Of a stretch of DNA of 44,186 nt, positions 1 to 6,534 are shown one piece after another (positions within the stretch are counted from its first letter, which is position 1; every line of letters starts with the position of its first letter). Source of the stretch: Anaerolineales bacterium (GTDB lineage Bacteria; Chloroflexota; Anaerolineae; Anaerolineales; Anaerolineaceae); contig JAGVAB010000002.1 of the NCBI GenBank assembly GCA_020060485.1, positions 1 to 44,186 of the forward strand, read 5' to 3'. The translations under genes were made by a program, and so were the position numbers. A model generated the notes under the pieces. The model was not told where the DNA came from. It worked only from the letters and a program-made list of their open reading frames with translations, and searched no databases.

Positions 1-90
1 ACGGCTCATACGTTGTGCATTTACATCAATCGCTTGTTGGGTAAGCCAAATTTCCTTCAGATCAAAGCTCTGGCTTTTCCTAACTAGCAT
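1..90 (-). CDS. N-terminal fragment of an unknown protein, cut by the contig edge
   Basis: An open frame begins at ATG (90-88) and stays open for 30 codons to the window edge. It starts MLVRKSQSFDLKEIWLTQQA and has an in-frame TAG three codons upstream of the ATG. Only a weak AGGG lies before the start. The product is not recognisable at this length. It would be divergent from glnA. A chance open frame is possible. Confidence 0.35.
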   Translation of the reverse strand, partial: MLVRKSQSFDLKEIWLTQQAIDVNAQRMSR

Positions 91-110
91 AAGACCCTAA
101 TATTAACCAC

Positions 111-139
111 TTGACACGCCTTCCTGCTCGTGTTATCAT
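111..139 (+). promoter_or_regulatory. Sigma-70-type promoter of glnA
   Basis: TTGACA (111-116), a 17-bp spacer, then TATCAT (134-139) preceded by TG at 131-132 as an extended -10. Transcription should start near 146, giving a leader of about 385 nt before the glnA start at 532. No other promoter of similar quality was noticed in the leader. Confidence 0.75.
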
Positions 140-194
140 CGGTCAAATTAAAGAACAGGTTGTTTAGACGTTTACAATTGAATAGCGGAGATAT

Positions 195-337
195 GGCGGC
201 TGCAGCTTGACCAGAAACAGGACAAGCTGACGAGGTGGAGGTTCCTCCCTGCGAAGGGAGCGCTAATCCTGAAAAACTTCAGGAGAAAATCGAAAGATCA
301 GCGGATGCCTCTAGAGCCTGATCACGGGCTTTGTTTT
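195..337 (+). ncRNA. glmS-ribozyme-like structured leader RNA upstream of glnA
   Basis: Several blocks match the core of the glmS ribozyme family as recalled from Bacillus. A stem CAGCTTG (203-209)/CAAGCTG (223-229) runs directly into GACGAGGTGGAGGTT (229-243). After an insertion come ATCGA (289-293) and AGCGGATGCCTC (300-311). TGGAGG (236-241) pairs with CCTCTA (308-313), like the P2 stem. GATCAC (320-325) lies in a small AGCC/GGCT hairpin (315-330), where Bacillus glmS has GATCAC in P3. Departures from the family are clear. The P2 loop holds a roughly 45-nt insertion with two hairpins: CTCCCT/AGGGAG with a GCGA loop (245-260) and TCCTGAA/TTCAGGA (267-284). The usual AGCGCC cleavage strand just 5' of P1 is degenerate (GGCGGC, 195-200). 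The RNA precedes glutamine synthetase, not glmS. Structure is well supported; ribozyme activity is inference. Confidence 0.55.
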
Positions 338-406
338 CTCCCTTTCAAATAAAGTGCGCATTCAAAAGCAGTCGGTGACGGCAGTGACAAAATGTGCACA
401 GTGATT

Positions 407-432
407 AACAAAAGCACGTTCGTGTTTTTGTT
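407..432 (+). promoter_or_regulatory. Long hairpin in the glnA leader
   Basis: A 12-bp inverted repeat (407-418 with 421-432) with one G-T pair, a CACG/CGTG core and A-rich/T-rich flanks. It could be a terminator or attenuator, since it ends in TTTTTGTT, or an operator at DNA level. It lies between the ribozyme-like RNA and the glnA ribosome-binding site. Confidence 0.5.
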
Positions 433-485
433 ATGGTTGTATAGAAAGGGCTGCCGAAACAATCCTATCTTTGTGTTTACAAAGG

Positions 486-501
486 GCATGCCTGGGCATG
501 C
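486..501 (+). promoter_or_regulatory. GCATGCC-TG-GGCATGC inverted repeat before the glnA ribosome-binding site
   Basis: Perfect 7-bp arms (486-492, 495-501) with a 2-nt centre, 20 nt upstream of the AAGGAGGT ribosome-binding site (521-528). It may act as a protein operator or an RNA hairpin close to the initiation region. No matching regulator is encoded nearby. Confidence 0.4.
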
Positions 502-531
502 TCTGTTATTTTAAATCCTAAAGGAGGTAGT

Positions 532-1869
532 ATGGATACCAAAGAATTGCTGGCAAGATGTGCAGAAGATCAGGTTAAGTTTGTTTCCTTCCAGTTCTCC
601 GACATCAACGGAAATGTGAAGAGTGTGGATGCCCCTTTGGCTCAGGTGGCTGGTGCTTTAAAGAACGGCATCTGGTTCGATGGTTCATCGGTTGAGGGTT
701 TCGCCCGTGTTCAGGAAGGTGATATGCACCTCATCCCGGATGTGGACACATACGCAGTATTGCCCTGGAGCCCACCCGATATGCGCCGGGCACGTATATT
801 CTGTGATATCTTCTCACCAAACGGTGTGCCGTATGCCAAAGACCCGCGTGGCACGCTCAAGCGCGCACTTAAAAAATTGAAAGAAAAAGGATGGACGTAC
901 AATATCGGTCCTGAACCGGAATTCTTCCTGTTCAAACGTAATGGCGGCGACCATATTCATCCGGTTCCGCACGATGTGGGCGGTTATTTTGATTTCTCGC
1001 CCGATGACGATGCTGTGCGTGTGCGCAGCGAACTCATGGCCGCTCTGGATATGATGGGTTTGGAAGTGGAAGTAGGCCACCATGAAGTTGCCCGCGGCCA
1101 GCACGAAATTGACTTCCGCTTTGCAGATGCCCTCAAAACTGCCGACAATGTCCTCACCCTGAAATACACAGTGAAAGCCATTGCTGCGGCGCATGGTCTG
1201 GTAGCTTCCTTCATGCCCAAGCCGATCTTTGGCGTGAATGGGTCTGGCATGCACTGCCATCAGTCCATCTCCGACCCCAATGGTAACAATCTTTTCTTTG
1301 ATGCCGTGGATGAATTCAAAATGTCCAGGCTGGCCTATGGCCTGATCGCCGGTCAGCTCAAACACGCCCGGGCACTCTCGGCAGTGATCGCCCCCACAGT
1401 CAATTCTTACAAGCGTCTCGTACCAGGGTATGAAGCACCTGTGTATGTGGGCTGGGCACAATTGAATCGTTCGGCTTTGATTCGCATCCCGCGCTACAAC
1501 GAGGGGATGACCCAGGCCGCCCGCTGCGAATTGCGCTGCCCGGATCCATCCAGCAACCCTTACCTGGCCTTCACCGCCATGATCGCGGCCGCCATGGACG
1601 GCATTGACAATGAACTGGTTCCGCCCAAACCGCTGAACAGTATCAATGTATACGAGTTGACCCCGGAAGAGAAGATCCAGCTTGGCATCACCCAGCTGCC
1701 GGGTTCGCTGCTGGAGGCACTGGAGGAACTGGACAAGGATACCGTGATCAAGGACGCCCTGGGCGAAGAGCTTTATGAGGTCTTCCGCCGGGCCAAATTG
1801 GCCGAGTGGGATGAGTACCGCATCCAGGTGATGGACTGGGAAATTGAGAAATACCTGGAAACTGCCTGA
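532..1869 (+). CDS. glnA: Glutamine synthetase, type I (GSI-alpha)
   Basis: This cytosolic enzyme makes glutamine from glutamate, ammonia and ATP. The 445 residues show the N-terminal beta-grasp region followed by the catalytic domain. Visible motifs are WFDGSSVEGFARVQEGD (48-64), the metal-ligand motif PEPEFFLF, NGSGMHCHQS, the ATP-binding loop VNSYKRLVPGYEAP, NRSALIRIP and ELRCPDPSSNPYLAF. The length and the lack of the roughly 25-residue insertion and adenylylation-tyrosine region fit the GSI-alpha (Bacillus-like) class. Arg59 sits where the feedback-inhibition arginine of that class lies. AAGGAGGT ends 3 nt before the ATG. The gene is monocistronic, with a strong promoter, a long structured leader and a hairpin terminator. 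This suggests tight RNA-level or operator control. Confidence 0.97.
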   Translation: MDTKELLARCAEDQVKFVSFQFSDINGNVKSVDAPLAQVAGALKNGIWFDGSSVEGFARVQEGDMHLIPDVDTYAVLPWSPPDMRRARIFCDIFSPNGVPYAKDPRGTLKRALKKLKEKGWTYNIGPEPEFFLFKRNGGDHIHPVPHDVGGYFDFSPDDDAVRVRSELMAALDMMGLEVEVGHHEVARGQHEIDFRFADALKTADNVLTLKYTVKAIAAAHGLVASFMPKPIFGVNGSGMHCHQSISDPNGNNLFFDAVDEFKMSRLAYGLIAGQLKHARALSAVIAPTVNSYKRLVPGYEAPVYVGWAQLNRSALIRIPRYNEGMTQAARCELRCPDPSSNPYLAFTAMIAAAMDGIDNELVPPKPLNSINVYELTPEEKIQLGITQLPGSLLEALEELDKDTVIKDALGEELYEVFRRAKLAEWDEYRIQVMDWEIEKYLETA

Positions 1870-1907
1870 AGCTTTGTTTTGCTGTTTAGGTTGTTTCTCT
1901 CGGAACC

Positions 1908-1935
1908 ACAGCGGGGCGCAGATGCGCCCCGCTGT
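1908..1935. terminator. Bidirectional hairpin between convergent glnA and ttuA
   Basis: Perfect 12-bp stem ACAGCGGGGCGC (1908-1919)/GCGCCCCGCTGT (1924-1935) with an AGAT loop. It lies between the glnA stop (1869) and the ttuA stop (1960). The T-rich tracts beside it are short, but position and stability fit a shared terminator. Confidence 0.7.
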
Positions 1936-1959
1936 TCGGTATTTAACGAATTGAACGGC

Positions 1960-2892
1960 TCATTCCTTCCCGGCGCCCAGCAGACGGCAGAAGGCGCAGG
2001 TCTGACCGCTGCGTGTGGGCTGACCGCAAACCGGACAGCGTTCTTCAATGGGAATCTCTTCTTCCACTTCCAGGTTGAAAAGTTGCTTGCCGGTTTTCAA
2101 AAAACGCACATAGAAATTCAACTTTGTGCCCGGGCTTCGTTTTTCCAGTTGATTGAGCAAATCCTTATACAGCAAAGACTTTGCCCCGGCACTATAGGGA
2201 CACTCATCGTAGATATAACGAATGCCGCGCAGCAGGGCATAAGCGGCTGTCTCCCGCTCGTAAAAACGACAGAAAGGCTTGACCTTGCGGGCAAATCCTG
2301 CCGCCGCTGGCAGGCTCGGTGACTGGTGCGCCAACATTTCCACTGACCAACTGAGCGTGTTGCTCAGCAGGGCAGCAGCTTCGTCATCCAGATTGTGACC
2401 GGTAGCCAAAATATCATAGTGATGTTCTTGAGCGACCTGATTCATAATATGGCGTTTGACCAGCCCGCAAATTGCGCAGGGCTTTTGCCGGCCGCGCACC
2501 TGGCGCTGGTTAATCTCGGCAATGGTTTCACCATAGCTTTCCTTGATATCCACAATGTGCAGGTTCAAGCCATGCTGTTCAGCAAATTGCTGGCACAGGC
2601 TTCTGGATTCGACAGAGTACGGAAGACCCCTGTCAGTGTGATCGATGCCCAGATCGATATAGATCCCGTCAGTGTTATAATCCAGGCGGTGCAGCACATC
2701 CCACAGGGCCAGAGAATCCTTGCCACCCGAGACTGCCACCAGGATCTTCTCCTGCCGGGTGAAAAGCTGGTATTTTTCAATCATGCGTTGGGTTTGCTCT
2801 GGCAGCCAGGCCAGAAAATGCTCGCGGCAGAGGGCCATGTTGTGCTGCGGCATCTTGACCGAAGCGCGGCCCTCGCATTTTTTACACTTCAT
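1960..2892 (-). CDS. ttuA: TtuA-type tRNA 2-thiolation enzyme
   Basis: 310-residue PP-loop ATPase of the TtcA/TtuA family. In Thermus, TtuA thiolates ribothymidine 54 of tRNA using sulfur carried by TtuB. Visible are an N-terminal zinc site (C3, C6, C22, H25), the adenylating PP-loop SGGKDS (55-60), three cysteines C139, C142 and C231 spaced as in the [4Fe-4S] site of Thermus TtuA, the ATGHNLDDE motif (163-171), and a C-terminal zinc site (C286, C289, C299, C302). The start codon lies 3 nt after the ttuB stop, so the two are translationally coupled. The adjacent GG-ending carrier strongly favours TtuA over TtcA, which needs no such carrier. The exact tRNA target is inferred from the family. 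Confidence 0.9.
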   Translation of the reverse strand: MKCKKCEGRASVKMPQHNMALCREHFLAWLPEQTQRMIEKYQLFTRQEKILVAVSGGKDSLALWDVLHRLDYNTDGIYIDLGIDHTDRGLPYSVESRSLCQQFAEQHGLNLHIVDIKESYGETIAEINQRQVRGRQKPCAICGLVKRHIMNQVAQEHHYDILATGHNLDDEAAALLSNTLSWSVEMLAHQSPSLPAAAGFARKVKPFCRFYERETAAYALLRGIRYIYDECPYSAGAKSLLYKDLLNQLEKRSPGTKLNFYVRFLKTGKQLFNLEVEEEIPIEERCPVCGQPTRSGQTCAFCRLLGAGKE

Positions 2893-2895
2893 CCA

Positions 2896-3090
2896 TCAGC
2901 CTCCGGAAATGACGGATACCAGTTGGATCACATCTCCGTCATGCAATAATTCATCTTCGGTCAAAAGGCTGCCATCCCTGACAGCCAGGTGTGCCTCTGC
3001 GGACACGTTCAGAATTTCCATGGCCCGCTTGACCGTGGTTTCCTTGCTCAGGACGAATTCCTTGTTTCGCAAAATAATGATGATCTTCAC
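2896..3090 (-). CDS. ttuB: TtuB-like ubiquitin-fold sulfur carrier protein
   Basis: A 64-residue beta-grasp protein of the MoaD/ThiS/TtuB type ending in SVISGG. The C-terminal Gly-Gly is the site of thiocarboxylate formation. GTG at 3090-3088 is preferred over an upstream TTG at 3111. AAGGAG (3101-3096) lies 5 nt before the GTG, and the likely promoter (3121-3113) would start transcription downstream of the TTG. The length equals the usual size for TtuB. With ttuA it forms a two-gene operon that should supply and use sulfur for tRNA thiolation. The activating E1-like enzyme (TtuC) and a cysteine desulfurase are not in the window. Confidence 0.88.
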   Translation of the reverse strand: MKIIIILRNKEFVLSKETTVKRAMEILNVSAEAHLAVRDGSLLTEDELLHDGDVIQLVSVISGG

Positions 3091-3112
3091 GCAAACTCCT
3101 TTTGAGGCCAAA

Positions 3113-3121
3113 ATTTTACCA
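3113..3121 (-). promoter_or_regulatory. Extended -10 promoter of ttuB-ttuA
   Basis: TGGTAAAAT reads on the minus strand from 3121 to 3113 (extended TG, then TAAAAT). Transcription should start near 3106, about 16 nt before the GTG start of ttuB. No convincing -35 box is seen. Confidence 0.5.
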
Positions 3122-3238
3122 GATAATTTGAAACCAGTCTGGGAATGAAAGAATAGCTTTCCGGGATTTGCCGTGGAAAAGGTGTTTGGTGGGGGATGCG
3201 AATATGGATAAATTGCCCACGTGTTAGGTGCTGCTTAT

Positions 3239-3247
3239 TGCTATAAT
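3239..3247 (+). promoter_or_regulatory. Extended -10 promoter of the two small unknown genes
   Basis: TGCTATAAT (3239-3247) is a consensus TATAAT with the TG extension, 45 nt before the ATG at 3293. No clear -35 box is present. It is divergent from the ttuB promoter; about 170 bp separate the two. Confidence 0.55.
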
Positions 3248-3292
3248 CATTGCATCGTTCTGTGAACTGCGCTTACAGGAAAAAAGAAGATC

Positions 3293-3619
3293 ATGCCTGT
3301 TTGGTTGGAAAGCCTGCTAGAGTCGTTATCGGAATTTGTTCTGTTGCCCAACATGGACAAAATTCGGGATTGGTTCATCCAAAAGCCCTTTTTGGTGGCT
3401 CTGATTTCGATTGTGCCGATCTTTGGCCCAATCATCTCCTATGGCATGGTACTGGAACAAATCAAGTTCCTCATCCTCCTTTTCGCAGATATTCTGATGC
3501 TCTTGCTGCTGCCGGTATATCCGATCTATAAATTGCTCATGGCGATAGACGTGTGGGTATTAACCACTCGCCGTAAAGCAGGGAAAGAAATCAGCAATAT
3601 GGAGTGCTTCTGGAATTAA
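3293..3619 (+). CDS. Small membrane protein of unknown function
   Basis: 108 residues. Two hydrophobic segments are visible, about residues 32-52 (FLVALISIVPIFGPIISYGM) and 57-80 (rich in Leu and Ile). An amphipathic N-terminus and a basic tail (TTRRKAGKE) complete it; the tail is probably cytoplasmic. A weak purine-rich stretch (AGGAAAAAAGAAG) precedes the ATG. I do not recognise a family. It lies 18 nt upstream of the next unknown gene and probably shares a transcript with it. Clean promoter placement supports it being a real gene. Confidence 0.6.
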   Translation: MPVWLESLLESLSEFVLLPNMDKIRDWFIQKPFLVALISIVPIFGPIISYGMVLEQIKFLILLFADILMLLLLPVYPIYKLLMAIDVWVLTTRRKAGKEISNMECFWN

Positions 3620-3637
3620 TCTGGCTACTTTCTACCC

Positions 3638-4042
3638 ATGAACGGACTTATAAAAAACGATTCTGAAATCATCGCCTTTGTGCTGTGCTGCTTCATGTCA
3701 GGCAGTATAGATTCTGCCGAGCTTCGTGCGTGGGGCATGAAGGTCATCGAAAACATGGAAGATTATCCTCTTTACCTGCTGGATCTGATCGACTTTGACG
3801 ACCCTCGATTTCACATCTATGAGATCATCGGCTTTATTCCAGATGATGCAATTTCAAAGAATGGCCGCAGAACGATTGACCAACTGGCCCTATACCGCAA
3901 GAATATCCTTCCAGACAGCATGACCCGCAAAGATGCCACCCGCCAGGATTGGATCGACATCGATACTGTCCAGAAATTCAACAAGATTTTCAAGGATATA
4001 CTTGATCCCATACCCATATCTGGGGCTCCTACCAGACCTTGA
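3638..4042 (+). CDS. Unknown soluble protein, 134 residues
   Basis: No family recognised. The protein looks soluble and mainly helical, with acidic clusters (IDFDDPRF, DWIDIDTVQKF) and one Cys pair (CC) near residue 17. It has no signal peptide and no obvious catalytic motif. It follows the small membrane protein by 18 nt and probably shares its transcript. A clear ribosome-binding site is not visible. The -35 box of the next gene's promoter lies 32 nt after its stop codon. A membrane protein/partner pair is one possibility, but that is only a guess from adjacency. Confidence 0.6.
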   Translation: MNGLIKNDSEIIAFVLCCFMSGSIDSAELRAWGMKVIENMEDYPLYLLDLIDFDDPRFHIYEIIGFIPDDAISKNGRRTIDQLALYRKNILPDSMTRKDATRQDWIDIDTVQKFNKIFKDILDPIPISGAPTRP

Positions 4043-4074
4043 TGAACCGACTGCTGTTTCCTCAAATTCCCTGC

Positions 4075-4103
4075 TTGACACTTTGCCCAGTTTCCGGTAT
4101 AAG
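4075..4103 (+). promoter_or_regulatory. Promoter of the lytic transglycosylase operon, predicting a leaderless mRNA
   Basis: TTGACA (4075-4080), exactly 17 bp, then TATAAG (4098-4103). The expected transcription start, 7 nt after the -10 box, is 4110, which is the A of the ATG. No ribosome-binding site precedes that ATG. The hexamers are close to consensus, so the prediction is firm at sequence level. Confidence 0.7.
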
Positions 4104-4109
4104 CCTTCT

Positions 4110-6521
4110 ATGCCAACAAGAATTCTGACCCTTTTTCTAATTGCCATTATCAGCGCTGGTTGTGCCCTGACCGGCGGTCCACAAGCGGAAGCAACAGCCA
4201 CTGCTGCCAGCGCGCAAACCATAGCCGCCTCCACACCTTCCCCGCTACCCTTGCCCAGCCCCACGCCCACTCCGCTGCCAGCCGTGCGTATTGCCCAGGC
4301 CGACCAGCTGATCTTCTACGGCGATTATGACCAGGCCCTTTCCATCTATCAGGCCGCGCTCAATTCAGCCGCTGACGCTGAAACCCAGGCAGTAGCCATG
4401 ACCGGTGTCGGCCGTTCGCAGTATCACCGCGGCAATCCCAGGGAAGCCGTTCAAGCGCTGACCACAGTAGCCGAAAACTACCCGGACTATCCTCAGCTGG
4501 GTGAAACCTACTATTTCCTGGCCCTGTCCTACCAGGCGTTGAACAATCACCAGCTTGCAGCAGAGGCCTTCGAAAAAAGCCGCCTGGCGCAACCAGGCGT
4601 ACTGGACGCCGATCTGCATGAATGGCGCGGCGATGCCCTGTCTCAAGCCAGGGAGTATGCTGCTGCAATCGATGCCTATCAGGCTGCCATCGACACCGGC
4701 TCACGGGCCGACATCAGCAGCCTGCAAATCAAAATTGCCAGGCAATATGACCTTCTGGGCGATTCCATCAACGCCCTGCGCCTTTACCTTTCCGTGTACG
4801 ATGCCACCAGCAGCGAATTTACCCGCGCCCAGATGAACTTCCTGGCCGGGCAAGCCTATACCAAACTCGGCTTGCCTGAACAGGCACATGCCCGTTATCA
4901 AGATTCGATCTTGAATTACCCCCGCACCTATGACGCCTACTCCGGATTGGTGGCGCTGGTCAACGCAGGTATCAGCGTCGATCAATACCAGGCAGGCCGG
5001 GTGTACTACTTTGCCCGCCAATACGGCCTGGCCCTGGATGCCTTCACCCGGTACATGAAAGACAATCCTGATCATGATGGTTCAGCCCTGCACTATACCG
5101 CTCTATGCCTGCGTGAAATGGGGCGCACTGAAGAAGCTGTTGCAGACTGGAATCTGTTGATCAACCGCTTCCAGAGCAGCCCTTTCTGGGCTTCCGCCTG
5201 GGATGAAAAAGCCTATACAGAATGGATCTATTTCAAGCGCCCCAAACAGGCAGCCCAAACCTACCTGGACTATGTAGCCCGCTATCCAACTGCGGCAGAA
5301 TCCCCAGGCTTTTTGTATGAAGCCGGGCGCATTCTGGAACTTGAAGGACAACTGGCAGAGGCAGCAGCCATCTGGGTGCGCTTGATGGATGAATATCCGT
5401 CCAATGAACTCAGCTACCGGGCGCTCTTCCTGGCCGCCATTGCCAGTTACCGCATTCAGGAATACCCCCTAGCCCTGGTACTCTTTCAGCGGGCACTGGT
5501 TCTGGGTGTCACCAATGCCGACCAGGCCGCCGCTTCCCTGTGGATTGGCAAAACCCAACAAGCTCAAAATGACGTCTCTGCAGCCCGCATTTCCTGGGAA
5601 CAGGCCGCCCAGCGCGACCCCACCGGTTATTACAGCGAACGTGCCCGCCAGCTTTTGAATGGTGAAGCAACCTTCCAGGACAGCCAGTCCCTCGATCTGG
5701 AAATCGACTGGCAGGAAGAACGCCGCCTGGCAGAGTTGTGGGTGCGCAGCACTTTTGAGGTGCCGGTTGAGAGCAACCTGACTGAACTGGATACGCTGGC
5801 ACTGGATCCGAACTTCATCCGCGGCAGCGCCCTGTGGGAAATAGGACGCTATACCCAGGCCAACCAGGAATTTGAAACCCTGCGCCAAAAATTTTCACAA
5901 GACCCGATCAACAGCTTTCGCCTGTTGAATTACCTGTTTGAGGTCGGCGCCTACCGCCCGGCAATTTTCACCAGCCGCCAAATACTGACCCAGGCCGGCA
6001 TGGATGATGCAGCCACATTCACCGCACCGGATTACTTCAACCACATCCGCTTTGGCATCTATTTCAAGGACATCGTTCTGCCTGCCGCTGAAAAAGAAGG
6101 CCTTGACCCGCTGCTGATCTTTGCCGCCATCCGCCAGGAAAGCATGTTCGATGTCGGGGCAACCTCATCGGCGGGTGCCCGCGGCTTGATGCAGATCATG
6201 CCTGCCACAGGGGCAGAGCTCGCCGCAGATTTGAATTGGCCGCCCCATTATACTGAAGAAGACCTGCTGCGTCCTTATGTCAACATCCAGTTGGGCGCCC
6301 ACTACCTGGCGCGCATGAAACGCTACTTCGACGGCGACATGGTGCTGGCTCTGGCAGGCTATAATGGTGGACCAGGCAATACCCTTACCTGGCGCAAGCT
6401 GGCCGAAGATGACGCTGATCTCTTTCTGGAGGTGGTGCGTTTTCGCGAAACCCGTTTATACATCACCCAGATCGCCGATTTCACCAGCCTCTACAAACGA
6501 CTTTACGATGCCGACTACTAA
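4110..6521 (+). CDS. TPR-containing lytic transglycosylase lipoprotein (Slt-like)
   Basis: 803-residue peptidoglycan lytic transglycosylase, expected to cleave the MurNAc-GlcNAc bond outside the cytoplasmic membrane. The start at 4110 gives a lipoprotein signal with lipobox ISAGC (Cys18). A frame open further upstream would bury this signal, so it is rejected. After the Cys comes a Thr/Pro-rich linker (about 40-60). A long region of TPR-like helical repeats follows (about 60-630), with repeated tyrosine-rich motifs such as YDQALSIYQAAL and YTQANQEFETL. The C-terminal SLT domain (about 655-803) has AIRQES with the catalytic Glu677, SSAGARGLMQIMPATG and LALAGYNGGPGN. It heads a probable operon with the 2H phosphoesterase (13-nt gap) and the GT4 gene. 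Confidence 0.93.
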   Translation: MPTRILTLFLIAIISAGCALTGGPQAEATATAASAQTIAASTPSPLPLPSPTPTPLPAVRIAQADQLIFYGDYDQALSIYQAALNSAADAETQAVAMTGVGRSQYHRGNPREAVQALTTVAENYPDYPQLGETYYFLALSYQALNNHQLAAEAFEKSRLAQPGVLDADLHEWRGDALSQAREYAAAIDAYQAAIDTGSRADISSLQIKIARQYDLLGDSINALRLYLSVYDATSSEFTRAQMNFLAGQAYTKLGLPEQAHARYQDSILNYPRTYDAYSGLVALVNAGISVDQYQAGRVYYFARQYGLALDAFTRYMKDNPDHDGSALHYTALCLREMGRTEEAVADWNLLINRFQSSPFWASAWDEKAYTEWIYFKRPKQAAQTYLDYVARYPTAAESPGFLYEAGRILELEGQLAEAAAIWVRLMDEYPSNELSYRALFLAAIASYRIQEYPLALVLFQRALVLGVTNADQAAASLWIGKTQQAQNDVSAARISWEQAAQRDPTGYYSERARQLLNGEATFQDSQSLDLEIDWQEERRLAELWVRSTFEVPVESNLTELDTLALDPNFIRGSALWEIGRYTQANQEFETLRQKFSQDPINSFRLLNYLFEVGAYRPAIFTSRQILTQAGMDDAATFTAPDYFNHIRFGIYFKDIVLPAAEKEGLDPLLIFAAIRQESMFDVGATSSAGARGLMQIMPATGAELAADLNWPPHYTEEDLLRPYVNIQLGAHYLARMKRYFDGDMVLALAGYNGGPGNTLTWRKLAEDDADLFLEVVRFRETRLYITQIADFTSLYKRLYDADY

Positions 6522-6534
6522 AGGAAACAATTCC

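Noticed and set aside
228..325. Hammerhead ribozyme (CTGACGAG and CGAAA words are present)
   Set aside because: The GATCAG/CTGATC stem after CGAAA does not leave the required A-U pair and UH cleavage site, and no proper stem II joins CTGACGAG to CGAAA. The glmS-like reading explains more of the sequence.
814..1461. 215-codon antisense frame in glnA
   Set aside because: It is a shadow of the glnA codon pattern, with no start signals; the sense frame has all family motifs.
3933..4109. N-terminal extension of the lytic transglycosylase to 862 residues
   Set aside because: It overlaps the preceding gene and would bury the lipoprotein signal; the promoter at 4075-4103 places the start at 4110.
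6364..6534. Longer 237-residue version of the 2H phosphoesterase
   Set aside because: The extra part lies inside the transglycosylase gene and the ribosome-binding site points to the ATG at 6535.
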